The notes under the pieces: generated by a model | What the model was told of the DNA's origin: nothing | What the model saw: the letters and a program-made list of their open reading frames with translations, nothing else | The model's database searches: none | Part shown: positions 10,882-19,989 of the stretch, piece after piece | Position numbering within the stretch: position 1 is the first letter of the stretch | Layout of the letters: every line of letters begins with the position of its first letter | Assembly (NCBI RefSeq): GCF_021533195.1 | Contig: NZ_JAJNKB010000007.1 | Coordinates: forward strand, 186,001-250,000 | Origin: Portibacter marinus | GTDB lineage: Bacteria; Bacteroidota; Bacteroidia; Chitinophagales; Saprospiraceae | Direction of reading: 5' to 3' | DNA length: 64,000 nt | Translations under genes and position numbers: made by a program

Positions 10882-11439
10882 TTATATGAAACTATTTTCA
10901 GGAACTTTACCCTTAACTCCTCTAAAGAAATCTTCAACGATAGACATGTCTTTGTCAATGTTGCCTGTGGGATGTAATGGTTCGCTCCATCTGACGATCT
11001 TGTTTTCAAAATCGAAGGCGCACATTTGTATAGGTACATTAGCTTTTAAGGCGATGAAATAGAAGCCAGTCTTTAGTTTTTCCACCCTTTTGCGCGTTCC
11101 TTCCGGAGCAAGACAAAGATTAAAGCGCGCTCTTTTCTTGTAGATTTCTGCAATGGCGTCAACGAACTTATTTTTTTTAGACCGATCTACAGGTACTCCA
11201 CCGGTGGCTTTGAAAAACCAACCAAATGGTGGTTTGAAAAGTGAGGCTTTACCGACGTAGTTGATATCGGCTTGCAATCCGGAGCGTATTAAGACACCTA
11301 GAGGAAAGTCCCACCAGGAAGTATGCGGAGCAGCAATGACTACTTTCTTTGGTAAATGAAACGCATATTCACCCTCGACTTTAAAGCCCCAGACTTTGTG
11401 CAAAAGAAATTTGCTGATGGATTGTGAGATTTTCCCCAT
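10882..11439 (-). CDS. PlsC-type lysophospholipid acyltransferase
   Basis: I start the gene at the ATG at 11439 (MGKISQSISKFLLHKVWGF); the frame is open for 32 more codons upstream but that part is not family-like. The 185-residue protein carries the acyltransferase motif H-x4-D as H39 and D44 in PHTSWWDFPL, and the EGTR motif at 113-116 (APEGTRKR). It is shorter than typical PlsC and resembles the compact acyltransferases that modify 1-acylglycerol-phosphate or other lipids. The exact acceptor is unknown. It is followed on the same strand by ligA. Confidence 0.88.
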   Translation of the reverse strand: MGKISQSISKFLLHKVWGFKVEGEYAFHLPKKVVIAAPHTSWWDFPLGVLIRSGLQADINYVGKASLFKPPFGWFFKATGGVPVDRSKKNKFVDAIAEIYKKRARFNLCLAPEGTRKRVEKLKTGFYFIALKANVPIQMCAFDFENKIVRWSEPLHPTGNIDKDMSIVEDFFRGVKGKVPENSFI

Positions 11440-11566
11440 CCGGTAAAAGTAATTAATTTGAATCGATAGTATCCGAAAGACTGAATGATTTAAAATGGTA
11501 GTTTCATGTACAGCGTTAAACCTTATGATGATCATTGAGTCTAATTATAGCAAGCAGAAGTCTTAG

Positions 11567-12103
11567 ATGCTGAACGAGGAGCAGATTATTCAAAATATTC
11601 AGAGCAATATTGATGTCGATGCAGGCTTCAGGCAGCTTGTAAATGCCTATAAAGAAAGAATTTATTGGCATATTCGAGGAGTGGTATCAACCCATGAAGA
11701 TGCAGTAGATGTGATGCAGAATACCTTCCTCAAAGCTTATAGAAATATAAAAAAGTTTAATGCAGATGCTAAGTTTTATACCTGGCTTTACAGAATTGCC
11801 ACCAATGAGAGCATTAATCTTTTGAAAAAGAGTAACCGATACAGGAACGATGATTCTGAAAATATGTTGAACCATAAAGAGGCTGATGTTTATTTGGATG
11901 GTGATGAGGCGGTACTGATCTTGCAAAGGGCGATTGAACAGCTGCCTCATAAGCAGCGATTGGTTTTTAATATGAAATATTTTGATGAAATGACTTATGA
12001 TGAGATTTCCGAAATACTTGAGACCTCTGTAGGCGCTTTAAAAGCCTCATTTCATCATGCAAAAAATAAAATTGAAGCATTTGTAAAACAGCAAAGCTTA
12101 TGA
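11567..12103 (+). CDS. ECF-family RNA polymerase sigma factor
   Basis: A 178-residue sigma factor with region 2 at about 20-85 (RIYWHIRGVVSTHEDAVDVM and then FLKAYRNIKKF) and region 4 at about 120-175 (QLPHKQRLVFNMKYFDEMTY followed by ISEILETSVGALKASFHHA). It lacks the extra C-terminal domain of other groups. The stop codon overlaps the ATG of the next gene by 4 bp, and that gene by 4 bp with the third, so the three form one translationally coupled operon. An envelope-stress role is inferred from the two partners, not shown by the sequence. Confidence 0.95.
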   Translation: MLNEEQIIQNIQSNIDVDAGFRQLVNAYKERIYWHIRGVVSTHEDAVDVMQNTFLKAYRNIKKFNADAKFYTWLYRIATNESINLLKKSNRYRNDDSENMLNHKEADVYLDGDEAVLILQRAIEQLPHKQRLVFNMKYFDEMTYDEISEILETSVGALKASFHHAKNKIEAFVKQQSL

Positions 12104-12513
12104 AGAATAAATGGAAAGATCCAAGGTATGCTATGAAAGCCCCGGAAGGTTATTTCGAAGATTTTGAAAATAAGCTCATGAATACCATTGGCAAGGAAGA
12201 GCCAAAACTTAAGATATGGCGTAGTTCATGGGTTGGTGCTGTTGCTGCTGTGATGTTGTTGATCATTATTGTCCTTTTTGTAGTCCAATGGAACAGTGAG
12301 AAGCAACGTGTAGACTTTGCAGAACTCACATTAGAGGAAAATTGGGATTACTTATTGGAGTACACGGACGAACTGACTTTTGAGGATTTTGATGCATTTG
12401 AGGAAACGGAAGAAGCGTTGCAATCGCTGGAACAGGAATTGTATGGTTTTGCGAACGGTGAAGAATTTCTCAACGAAATTGATTTAGAAACTATTGAAAT
12501 ACTTTACGAATGA
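12100..12513 (+). CDS. Single-pass membrane protein, candidate anti-sigma factor
   Basis: A 137-residue protein with a cytoplasmic N-terminus (APEGYFEDFENKLMNTIG), one membrane helix at about 46-64 (VGAVAAVMLLIIIVLFVVQW) and an acidic C-terminal domain of about 70 residues. The motif PEGYFEDFENKLM is common at the start of Bacteroidota proteins encoded right after ECF sigma factors. It has no zinc-binding HxxxCxxC motif of classical anti-sigma factors. Placement between an ECF sigma gene and a periplasmic Spy-like gene, with 4-bp overlaps on both sides, suggests it regulates the sigma factor. This is inference. Confidence 0.75.
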   Translation: MKNKWKDPRYAMKAPEGYFEDFENKLMNTIGKEEPKLKIWRSSWVGAVAAVMLLIIIVLFVVQWNSEKQRVDFAELTLEENWDYLLEYTDELTFEDFDAFEETEEALQSLEQELYGFANGEEFLNEIDLETIEILYE

Positions 12514-12944
12514 AAAAGTTAATCATCATCATATTATTTTGCGGGATCAATGTCAGTCTTTTTGCACAAAGAGATGATGTGGATAGGCGACAGGAATACG
12601 AGGCCTTAAGAGTGGCATATATAACGGACCGACTCGCGTTCACTCCAAAAGAAGCCCAAGACTTTTGGCCCATTAAAAATGCCTATGAAGCCCAAAACGA
12701 TGAATTAAGAAAGCACATTCGCAGACCAGAAAGGGAAGAAATGACTGAAAGTGAAGCCTTAGCATATCTGGACAAAAGAATGAAAACTGAGCAGGAGATG
12801 TTGGATCTCAAAATAGACTTTATAAAGGACCTCAAGGAAGTTCTTCCCGCCCAGAAAATCGCTATGCTCTTCGAAGTAGAACATGAGTTTAAAAAACGCA
12901 TGATCAAAAGTATCAGAGATAAGCGTCAAGGTAAGAGGCATTAA
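12510..12944 (+). CDS. Periplasmic Spy/CpxP-like protein, putative sensor for the ECF sigma factor
   Basis: A 144-residue protein with a signal peptide ending in LFAQ at about residue 20, then an all-helical mature part rich in Arg, Lys and Glu. The segment LAFTPKEAQDFWPIKNAYEA is the recurring motif of the Bacteroidota proteins catalogued as sensors of ECF-type sigma factors, which resemble Spy and CpxP. It overlaps the preceding gene by 4 bp. A periplasmic chaperone-like sensor that feeds back on the sigma system is the natural model. The call is by pattern and context. Confidence 0.75.
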   Translation: MKKLIIIILFCGINVSLFAQRDDVDRRQEYEALRVAYITDRLAFTPKEAQDFWPIKNAYEAQNDELRKHIRRPEREEMTESEALAYLDKRMKTEQEMLDLKIDFIKDLKEVLPAQKIAMLFEVEHEFKKRMIKSIRDKRQGKRH

Positions 12945-12985
12945 ATAAAGGATTTTCATATCTTAGGTCAACTAACCTATTTGAT

Positions 12986-15019
12986 ATGAGAATTCTTAAA
13001 ATTTTACTACTTGTTATTGTTGCTGTGAATCTACAAGCACAAACAAAATCCAATCTCGAGCTAATCGATATTTTCAACTATGAATACGTCTCCGATCCAC
13101 AGATTTCACCAGATGGTTCGAAGATTGTCTATGTAAGAAATTTTAAAGATGTAATGACCGATCGAAACCTGTCCAATCTCTGGATTATAGATTTCGATGG
13201 CCAGAATAATCGACCATTGACCACAGGCAATAATAATGACTATGATCCACGATGGTCGAATGACGGAACCCGTATCACTTACAAGTCGAATAAAGAAGAT
13301 GATAAGATGAAACTATATTTGATGTGGGTAGATACCAGGGAAAGTTTTGCTCTGACCAATACTTCATCTGCTCCCTCCAATGTGGCATGGTCCAGAGATG
13401 ATGAATATCTGGCTTTCACCATGTTTGTCCCAGGTACATCTGAGTCTATTGTGAAAATGCCTTCTAAACCTGAAGGAGCTTCGTGGAATGCTCCGCCGAC
13501 ATACATCGATAAAATGAATTACCGAGGTGATGGAGCCGGATATTACAAGCCGGGAAATACTCAGATTTTCATTTTATCTACAGAGGGTGGTACACCGATG
13601 CAAGTCAGCAAAGGAGATAAAAATCATGGAAGTCCAGAGTGGTCAGAAGATGGCGGGAAGCTATATTTTTCAGCTGATTTGGAAGACGATGAAGAATGGC
13701 AGCCCGCTGATTCAGAAATCTATGAATTGGACCTGAATACCCGGGAAGTTAAAGCCTTGACTTCCAGATTTGGGCCGGATTACAGCCCAAAAGTTTCTCC
13801 CGATGGTAAAATGATTGCCTTCCTGGGCAATGATGATACTTACCAGGGCCATACCAATACTGAGTTATATGTCATGGATATAGATGGCAGCGATAGTCGG
13901 ATGATTTCTCAGCAATTAGATAGAGATATAGAGAATATCAATTGGGCACCTGATAATCAAGGGCTATATTTTCAATATACAGATCATGGAGATTCCAAAC
14001 TTTCTCACATGAGTTTAAGTGGCAACGTTACGGCTGTAACCGGAAACATAGGAGGTTTATCCCTCGGCAGGCCATATAATGCGGCGGATTATAGCGTCTC
14101 TAAAAATGGTCGATTTGCGTTCCCTTTAGCAAGTACCAGCCATCCTGCAGATCTAGCTTCTCATGTAACAGGAAATACGAAACGCTTAACCCATCTGAAT
14201 GATGATCTATTTGGATTCAGAAAATTGGGTAATGTTGAAGAGATGAATTGGAAATCTTCGTATGATGGGTTAGATATCCAGGGTTGGTTGGTAACGCCGC
14301 CTGATTTTGATTCCAGTAAGAAGTACCCACTTATACTGGAAATACATGGAGGGCCATTCGCAAGTTATGGATCCGTTTATTCTGCGGAAATTCAGGCTTT
14401 TGCAGCTGCCGGTTATGTGGTGCTTTACACCAACCCTAGAGGTAGTACAGGATACGGACAGGAATTTGCGAATTCTATTCACCACGATTACCCTAATCAT
14501 GATTATGAAGATCTCATGTCCGGAGTAGATGCGGCAATTGAAAAAGGATTTATAGATGAAAATAATCTCTTTGTTACCGGCGGCAGTGGTGGTGGAGTAT
14601 TAACCGCCTGGATTGTTGGCAAGACCAATCGGTTCAGAGCTGCTGTAGTCGCCAAACCGGTGATCAATTGGTACAGTTTTGTACTTTATGCAGATGCTCC
14701 TAATTTCTTTTACAGGTATTGGTTTCCAAATAAGCCATGGGAGGATCCAGAACCTTATTTGAGAAGATCTCCTCTCAGTTATGTTGGGAATATTGAGACA
14801 CCCACCATGTTGTTAACAGGAGAAGAAGATTACAGAACGCCCATTGCAGAATCAGAGCAATTTTATGCTGCCTTAAAAATAGAAGGTGTAGAAAGCGCCA
14901 TGGTCAGAATACCTGGCGCGAGCCATGGGATCGCTAATAAACCGAGCAATTTGATTGCCAAAATAGCTGCTATTCTCGCCTGGTTCGACAAATACAAACA
15001 GGTGGATGAAGTTAAATAA
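12986..15019 (+). CDS. S9 family serine peptidase (acylaminoacyl/dipeptidyl peptidase type), exported
   Basis: A 677-residue enzyme with a signal peptide (first 19 residues, ending LQAQ), an N-terminal beta-propeller of WD40/TolB-like repeats (DPQISPDGSKIVYVRN and similar units) and a C-terminal alpha/beta hydrolase. The catalytic triad is visible: S534 in GGSGGGVLTAW, D615 in GEEDYRTP and H647 in GASHGIANKP. It should cleave short peptides in the periplasm. It begins 41 bp after the ECF operon and could be read through from it. Its stop overlaps the convergent helical-repeat gene by 8 bp. Confidence 0.95.
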   Translation: MRILKILLLVIVAVNLQAQTKSNLELIDIFNYEYVSDPQISPDGSKIVYVRNFKDVMTDRNLSNLWIIDFDGQNNRPLTTGNNNDYDPRWSNDGTRITYKSNKEDDKMKLYLMWVDTRESFALTNTSSAPSNVAWSRDDEYLAFTMFVPGTSESIVKMPSKPEGASWNAPPTYIDKMNYRGDGAGYYKPGNTQIFILSTEGGTPMQVSKGDKNHGSPEWSEDGGKLYFSADLEDDEEWQPADSEIYELDLNTREVKALTSRFGPDYSPKVSPDGKMIAFLGNDDTYQGHTNTELYVMDIDGSDSRMISQQLDRDIENINWAPDNQGLYFQYTDHGDSKLSHMSLSGNVTAVTGNIGGLSLGRPYNAADYSVSKNGRFAFPLASTSHPADLASHVTGNTKRLTHLNDDLFGFRKLGNVEEMNWKSSYDGLDIQGWLVTPPDFDSSKKYPLILEIHGGPFASYGSVYSAEIQAFAAAGYVVLYTNPRGSTGYGQEFANSIHHDYPNHDYEDLMSGVDAAIEKGFIDENNLFVTGGSGGGVLTAWIVGKTNRFRAAVVAKPVINWYSFVLYADAPNFFYRYWFPNKPWEDPEPYLRRSPLSYVGNIETPTMLLTGEEDYRTPIAESEQFYAALKIEGVESAMVRIPGASHGIANKPSNLIAKIAAILAWFDKYKQVDEVK

Positions 15020-16568
15020 AGGCGGATGAGTTTTGAAAGCGTTCCTTTACAATTTGCTGTAAAGTCATTCCGCGAAGTTTACTTTGTACCCAAAGCGTAA
15101 TATCCAGATATAAAAATGCTCTTTTTTCATAAGGAGCATTTTTTATCATAATGAGTTCTTTGTTGAAATCGACCAGGGCCTGTCGTCGATCGCCAAGAGG
15201 TAGCTTGACTACCTTCTTGAAGAAATCAAGTGCAATGGTGATGAGCGTATCTTTCTGCTCGATTTTCATGATGTACTTCTTTACATTTCTGACCAGATAG
15301 TCCATGATTTCATAGTTTTCTTCATCAAAGTGAGCCATTAGGAACATAATGCGGGCATAAGCTTGTATATCAGAGCGAAGATTAACATTTCTGTCAGCCT
15401 GTATGATCTTATTTAAGTATTCAATGGCCTTACCCGGATTATCATTTCCGAGATGCATCCATGCAATTTTATAGTAAAAAACCAGAATCCTGTGATAATC
15501 CAGTTTTTCCTTGTACCTGCCAATTCTTCGGAGCGTGCGAGGAATAATCTTCACTCCTTCGTCAAAAGTACCCTCCATGAAGTGCTTGTTCATTCGGGCC
15601 ATGTGGACGTACAGGAAGGAAATAATCTGTGAAGTGGAATTAAACTTACTGTATTTGGTTTTTCGGTATTTTTCAAGTTCTTTCAGATGCTTTGTGAAGT
15701 TTTGATAATCGTTAATGTTGAAAGTAGAGGTCAATAAATAATGATAGGCACGCATATAGTTGTCCGGGTCTCTTTCAATCATTAGTTTATCATCTTTCAA
15801 GGTCTTAACCCACTTGAGGGCGTATTCGTAGCATCGATCAAAATCCAGTAAGATGTAATTGTACCAAACGAGTGATTGGTATAAAAAGATCTGCTCTCTA
15901 AAACTCATCTCACTGTAGTCCAGTTGTGGGAGATTTTCTTCCAGAAAAAGACTGATTCTGTCATATTCCTCTTGGGACTTAACATGTCCTCCATCTATAT
16001 AAAAGGAATGGAGATTCATCCTGATATTCGACAGTTTGATTTCGTTAGAGAGGGTGTTTATAATGCCATTGGCCTCATCTGTCAATAAAAAGTTTTTCTC
16101 TGGTCCGGTCCTTGTAATGTGTCTGGACTCAATGATTTTTTCGAATTCAATGATTTCAAGAATCAATATTTCATTACTCACTTTATAAGCCATCTTTTTG
16201 GCTCTCTGCAAAATCTTTAAGGCCTGAAGATAAAGACCCTTATCATATAGAATTTGAGCAAAATCTAAATGTTCTCTAATTTCGATGTGAATTTTCCTAT
16301 TAATATGAATGAGTCTGAGGCTGATCAATATTTGCTTGTATAAATGCCGTTTCAGATTAGAATATTGAGATTTTTTGAGCCCTTTAATCTTAGAGTAAAC
16401 TATCTTTTCATCGTACTGATCCATTTTATCTATCAGATCAAACAATTGTAAAAATTTTAAGTCGTCGCTGTCCTGAATTCGCTTTGCATACAAGGTGAAA
16501 TTTCTCTTTTCGGACTTAGTCAGAGACTTAACTAACTTAAATAGCTGATCAGATTGTGAGATTGGCAT
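15012..16568 (-). CDS. Large helical-repeat (TPR-like) protein of unknown function
   Basis: A 518-residue soluble protein without a signal peptide, made almost entirely of amphipathic helices. Segments such as LDFAQILYDKGLYLQALKIL and WMHLGNDNPGKAIEYLNKII look like tetratricopeptide units. The N-terminus (QLFKLVKSLTKSEKRNFTLY) is a recurring opening of an uncharacterised Bacteroidota family; it may serve as a scaffold. No catalytic motif is visible. It converges on the S9 peptidase gene with an 8-bp overlap, and the P-II gene diverges from its start. Confidence 0.75.
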   Translation of the reverse strand: MPISQSDQLFKLVKSLTKSEKRNFTLYAKRIQDSDDLKFLQLFDLIDKMDQYDEKIVYSKIKGLKKSQYSNLKRHLYKQILISLRLIHINRKIHIEIREHLDFAQILYDKGLYLQALKILQRAKKMAYKVSNEILILEIIEFEKIIESRHITRTGPEKNFLLTDEANGIINTLSNEIKLSNIRMNLHSFYIDGGHVKSQEEYDRISLFLEENLPQLDYSEMSFREQIFLYQSLVWYNYILLDFDRCYEYALKWVKTLKDDKLMIERDPDNYMRAYHYLLTSTFNINDYQNFTKHLKELEKYRKTKYSKFNSTSQIISFLYVHMARMNKHFMEGTFDEGVKIIPRTLRRIGRYKEKLDYHRILVFYYKIAWMHLGNDNPGKAIEYLNKIIQADRNVNLRSDIQAYARIMFLMAHFDEENYEIMDYLVRNVKKYIMKIEQKDTLITIALDFFKKVVKLPLGDRRQALVDFNKELIMIKNAPYEKRAFLYLDITLWVQSKLRGMTLQQIVKERFQNSSAFI

Positions 16569-16751
16569 AACAATTAAGTGATTCTTTGTTTATTGAAAAT
16601 CAATGACTTACAGGCCATATGGATTAGCTAGAAACTACATTTCTGTGTAAAAGAGAGATCAAATTGGCAAGTTCAAATTTTATAATTGTAAAACATTCGC
16701 GAATTGAAAATAGCTCTTTAACACTTTTACAAAGTAAACAAAACAAAACAA

Positions 16752-17096
16752 ATGAAGAAAATTGAAGCAATCATTAGAACCTCAAAGTTCGAAGATGTTA
16801 AAGACGCACTAGCTGAGAAACATGTCAACTTCTTCACATTCTATGAAGTGAAGGGTTATGGACATCAGAAAAGCGAGGCAACGGTCTACCGAGGTGCTGT
16901 TTATGATGTTGGTTACATAGGAAGGATGAAGCTTGAGATCATTTTATCAGAACATGTAGTAGATGATGCCATTAAGGCCATTAGATCAGCTGCACATACT
17001 GGAGATAATGGTGACGGACTTGTTATGGTTTCCGATCTGGATGAAGTTTTGAATATCAGATCAGGAGCCAGAGATTCTGACGCCATCAATGCTTAA
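16752..17096 (+). CDS. glnB: P-II nitrogen regulatory protein (GlnB/GlnK)
   Basis: A 114-residue P-II protein. The T-loop segment VYRGAVYDVGYIGRMKLEI has Tyr at residue 51, the position uridylylated in enteric P-II proteins, and the ATP/2-oxoglutarate pocket shows as TGDNGDGLVMV near 83-93. P-II binds 2-oxoglutarate and ADP/ATP and regulates nitrogen metabolism. It is followed by amt after 37 bp, the linkage typical of GlnK, which plugs the ammonium channel when nitrogen is plentiful. Whether it is modified cannot be read here. A C-terminal tail of about 7 residues (ARDSDAINA) resembles that of other P-II proteins. Confidence 0.96.
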   Translation: MKKIEAIIRTSKFEDVKDALAEKHVNFFTFYEVKGYGHQKSEATVYRGAVYDVGYIGRMKLEIILSEHVVDDAIKAIRSAAHTGDNGDGLVMVSDLDEVLNIRSGARDSDAINA

Positions 17097-17133
17097 AGAA
17101 CTAAACTTTTAAACTTTATAAAAACATTTAGAA

Positions 17134-18390
17134 ATGAGTGAAGGATTATATACCGCACACAATTTATGGATACTGATTGCAACAGTACTAGTATTCATCA
17201 TGCACTTAGGCTTTGCTTCTCTTGAAGCTGGGTTTGTAAGAAAGAAAAATACGGTCAATATATTATTTAAAAATGCGATGATCATTGCCATAGGACTATT
17301 AACCTATTTCGTATGTGGATACGGATTAATGTATCCGGGAGACGGGGCAGCAGGGGGATTTTTTGGATTTGCAGGAGTAGGTGTTGCAGCACCTGGGGAC
17401 TTGGATTCACTACTTGCAGCTTCAGCTGAAGGCTTTAGTATGCCTTCGTATACAGATTTTATATTCCAGGCCATGTTTGCGGCTACATGTGCGACCATTG
17501 TATCAGGGGCAGTAGCAGAAAGAATTAAGCTGGGGCCATTTTTAATTTTCACCACTATTTTTGTCGCCATATCTTATCCCATCACTGGCATGTGGCACTG
17601 GGGAGGTGGATGGCTAGCAGAAATGGGATTTTACGATTTTGCGGGGTCGACATTAGTTCATGCGGTAGGTGGATTTGCGGCACTGGCAGGTATCATTTTA
17701 TTGGGTGCCAGAAAAGGTAAGTATACCAGTAAAGGGATCAAGCCTATTCCTGGACACAGCATGCCATTAGCACTACTTGGTGTATTTTTACTTTGGTTCG
17801 GCTGGTTTGGTTTCAATGGTGGTTCAGTGTTATCAGCGGACGCGGCGACTGTTGCTAAAGTATTTGTTACCACTAGTTTAGCAGCTGCCGGAGGAACTAT
17901 TGGAGCATTTGTGATCTCTTATGTGATGTTTAAAACTCATGATCTATCCATGGTTTTGAACGGCATACTTGGTGGGCTGGTCGGCATTACTGCTGGCGCG
18001 GACTTAATGAGTCCATTTGCGGCCATTATTATTGGACTCATCGCCGGGGCCATCATTCCACTTTCTGTCGTTATGTTCGATAAATTAAAATTAGACGATC
18101 CTGTAGGAGCTACATCCGTGCACCTGGTATGTGGAATTTGGGGAACGCTAGCCGTGGGAATTTTTGGTGATATGGCTGGTCTTGGGCAACTGGGGATACA
18201 GTTTATCGGTGTTGCTGCAATAGGTGCATTTACCTTTGTAATTGCTTTCGTCATTTTTTATGTTTTAAAAGTGACCGTCGGTATCAGAGTTTCAGAGGAA
18301 GAAGAGCTAAAAGGCCTGGATGTGTCGGAGCATGAAATGAGTGCTTATCCTACATCTGAAGCTCTTGCTTATAATTTAAACGTACAGTAG
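17134..18390 (+). CDS. amt: Ammonium transporter Amt
   Basis: A 418-residue polytopic membrane protein with about 11 hydrophobic segments. The Amt signature is visible (MWHWGGGWLAEMGFYDFAGS, including the first of the twin pore histidines), along with LWFGWFGFNGGSVL and the later ATSVHLVCGIWGTLAVGIFG with the second His. There is no cleavable signal peptide by eye, as in many Bacteroidota Amt proteins. It moves ammonium across the inner membrane and is probably gated by the P-II protein encoded 37 bp upstream. A hairpin follows its stop codon at 18402-18425. Confidence 0.97.
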   Translation: MSEGLYTAHNLWILIATVLVFIMHLGFASLEAGFVRKKNTVNILFKNAMIIAIGLLTYFVCGYGLMYPGDGAAGGFFGFAGVGVAAPGDLDSLLAASAEGFSMPSYTDFIFQAMFAATCATIVSGAVAERIKLGPFLIFTTIFVAISYPITGMWHWGGGWLAEMGFYDFAGSTLVHAVGGFAALAGIILLGARKGKYTSKGIKPIPGHSMPLALLGVFLLWFGWFGFNGGSVLSADAATVAKVFVTTSLAAAGGTIGAFVISYVMFKTHDLSMVLNGILGGLVGITAGADLMSPFAAIIIGLIAGAIIPLSVVMFDKLKLDDPVGATSVHLVCGIWGTLAVGIFGDMAGLGQLGIQFIGVAAIGAFTFVIAFVIFYVLKVTVGIRVSEEEELKGLDVSEHEMSAYPTSEALAYNLNVQ

Positions 18391-18401
18391 AAAAATAAAA
18401 A

Positions 18402-18445
18402 TCACCCGAGTTGCAGCTCGGGTGACACAGATACGGAAAACCGTA
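18402..18445 (+). terminator. Double hairpin after amt
   Basis: Two stem-loops lie just after the amt stop. The first pairs TCACCCGAG (18402-18410) with CTCGGGTGA (18417-18425) around a 6-nt loop. The second pairs TACGG (18432-18436) with CCGTA (18441-18445) around AAAA. Neither is followed by a long T-run, so the structure may act as a 3' end stabiliser or weak terminator. Confidence 0.5.
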
Positions 18446-18656
18446 ATTAATACTTGACTAAAATAAAGGTATAAAAAAAATAAATTCTACCCTTGTTTTT
18501 TCGGTTTTCCAACTCTGTTTTAGGGGCTTTAAAATGATGATAATGGGCGATCAACACTAGATCATTTGTTCATAACATTTTGTCCTTCAATTTATTAGGG
18601 TCAAAAGGACTCCATTTATTACTAAAACAATTAATCAATAGAAAATCGAAAGAATT

Positions 18657-19685
18657 ATGAAACAGTATATATTAACCTTGACCGCACTTTTAATAGCTTA
18701 TTCAGGCTTTGCACAGATAGCAATCGATAGTAATTTCACATTGAGTGGATCTGTAGACGTTTATTACAGAGCAAACCTTAATGCATCCAACGATCCCAGC
18801 GTGGAGAAGAATGGTGTGATGAATACCATGGCCCCTGGAACTTCCTTCGCTAATCAACCAGGTTTCTCATTGGGAATGCTAAACCTGATTACAGGATACG
18901 AAGGTTCTAAAGTCGGTTTTGTCGCTGACCTGGTTTTCGGTCCTCGGGGAGCTGAGGCTGTATTTGGATCTCCTGCACCATTAAACATCGTGAATCAACT
19001 TTATGGTTACTGGAATGTCACAGATCGAGTAACATTAACGCTAGGTAATTTTAATACCTTTCTTGGATATGAGGTCATATCGCCAACAGGTAATTTCAAT
19101 TATTCCACTTCTTATATGTTCTCTTATGGTCCATTTTCGCATTCAGGTCTTAAAATGGATGTGGATTTAGGAGGTGGTTTTTCCGGAATGTTGGGAATTT
19201 TCAATCCGACAGATGCAACAGACTTTAATCCTACGGGTGACTATGTAGGGGGAGCTCAGCTAGGCTACTCTAATGAAGCAGGTGGAGCCTGGCTTAATTT
19301 CCTGGTTTCTGATGGATTTTATCAGATGGATCTTACCACTGGATTTCAGGTTAGCGAAAAAGCATATTTGGGTTTGAACGCGACAACTGCACAAGATAAT
19401 TTCGCCGGAGCAGCAATATACGCACAGTACGCGACTTCTGAATCACTCACACTTGGTGTCAGAGGAGAATATTTTGTGGATAATGGTGTTGAGGTCTTGG
19501 TGCCGGAAGAAAGTGTCATAGATTTAACATTGTCAGCAAACTATAAAGTGGGTAATTTGACCATTATCCCTGAATTTAGAGTAGACCTTTTCTCTTATGA
19601 AGATGCTGTCGTTACGGATGTTGTAAATGATGAATACAGCAGTAGTCTTGCATCTTTCTTACTTGCGGCAGTTTACGCTTTCTAA
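18657..19685 (+). CDS. Outer-membrane beta-barrel (porin-like) protein of the nitrogen block
   Basis: A 342-residue protein with a signal peptide (MKQYILTLTALLIAYSGFAQ). The mature part alternates short hydrophobic-polar strands with Gly/Asn turns and ends in SSLASFLLAAVYAF, the aromatic C-terminal strand expected for an outer-membrane barrel. Segments such as LYGYWNVTDRVTLTLGNFNT match the Bacteroidota putative porin family (BBP2-like). It sits between amt and gltB on the same strand, which suggests nitrogen-regulated expression and a role in letting small nitrogen compounds into the periplasm. This function is inferred from context only. Confidence 0.85.
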   Translation: MKQYILTLTALLIAYSGFAQIAIDSNFTLSGSVDVYYRANLNASNDPSVEKNGVMNTMAPGTSFANQPGFSLGMLNLITGYEGSKVGFVADLVFGPRGAEAVFGSPAPLNIVNQLYGYWNVTDRVTLTLGNFNTFLGYEVISPTGNFNYSTSYMFSYGPFSHSGLKMDVDLGGGFSGMLGIFNPTDATDFNPTGDYVGGAQLGYSNEAGGAWLNFLVSDGFYQMDLTTGFQVSEKAYLGLNATTAQDNFAGAAIYAQYATSESLTLGVRGEYFVDNGVEVLVPEESVIDLTLSANYKVGNLTIIPEFRVDLFSYEDAVVTDVVNDEYSSSLASFLLAAVYAF

Positions 19686-19764
19686 AGGTATAATTAAGCA
19701 ACTATAATTTTTCCATACAGTTATTTTAAGTAAGTCCATCGGATAAAGATTCAATGGCAGAAAA

Positions 19765-19799
19765 TGTTAAAAAATACTTCCAAAAGTACTTATTTAACA
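19765..19799 (+). repeat. 35-bp imperfect inverted repeat
   Basis: TGTTAAA (19765-19771) pairs with TTTAACA (19793-19799), and TACTT (19775-19779) with AAGTA (19784-19788) around a CCAA loop. It could be the 3' end structure of the porin mRNA or a regulator site; no T-run follows. Confidence 0.45.
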
Positions 19800-19920
19800 G
19801 TTTCAAGATCACAAAATAAGATGGTGTAGTATGTTGAAAAACAATATATTATGCCATCTTTTTTACTTTTGGCCAGCACAATTTGACCTATATCTATCAA
19901 GCTACGAATAATTTCCGTGT

Positions 19921-19928
19921 TATATTTG
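19921..19928 (+). promoter_or_regulatory. Candidate -7 element for gltBD
   Basis: TATATTTG matches the Bacteroidota TAnnTTTG element exactly. No TTG or TTTG is present at the usual 17-23 bp upstream, so the -33 half is weak. A transcript from here would carry a leader of about 130 nt containing the hairpins before gltB. Confidence 0.4.
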
Positions 19929-19989
19929 AATAACAAGGCTAGGAAGCCTAAATAAGAAATACTTAAGAACAGTTTCTCTTTCATTGAAT

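Noticed and set aside
16664-16684. TTGGCAAG motif upstream of glnB resembling half of a sigma-54 promoter
   Set aside because: The -24-like GG is present but the -12 GC is missing at the right distance (TT instead), so it does not satisfy the consensus, although a sigma-54 activator gene is in the window.
17304-18254. Long antisense frames inside amt
   Set aside because: Frame shadows of a hydrophobic, glycine-rich coding sequence; the plus-strand protein is a clear Amt.
19790-19984. 64-codon minus-strand frame with an AGGAG box 8 nt before its ATG and a hydrophobic start
   Set aside because: It lies in the leader region of gltB, its AGGAG box is part of the terminator-like hairpin, Bacteroidota make little use of Shine-Dalgarno sequences, and the protein resembles nothing known to me. 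It could be real but the evidence is too thin.
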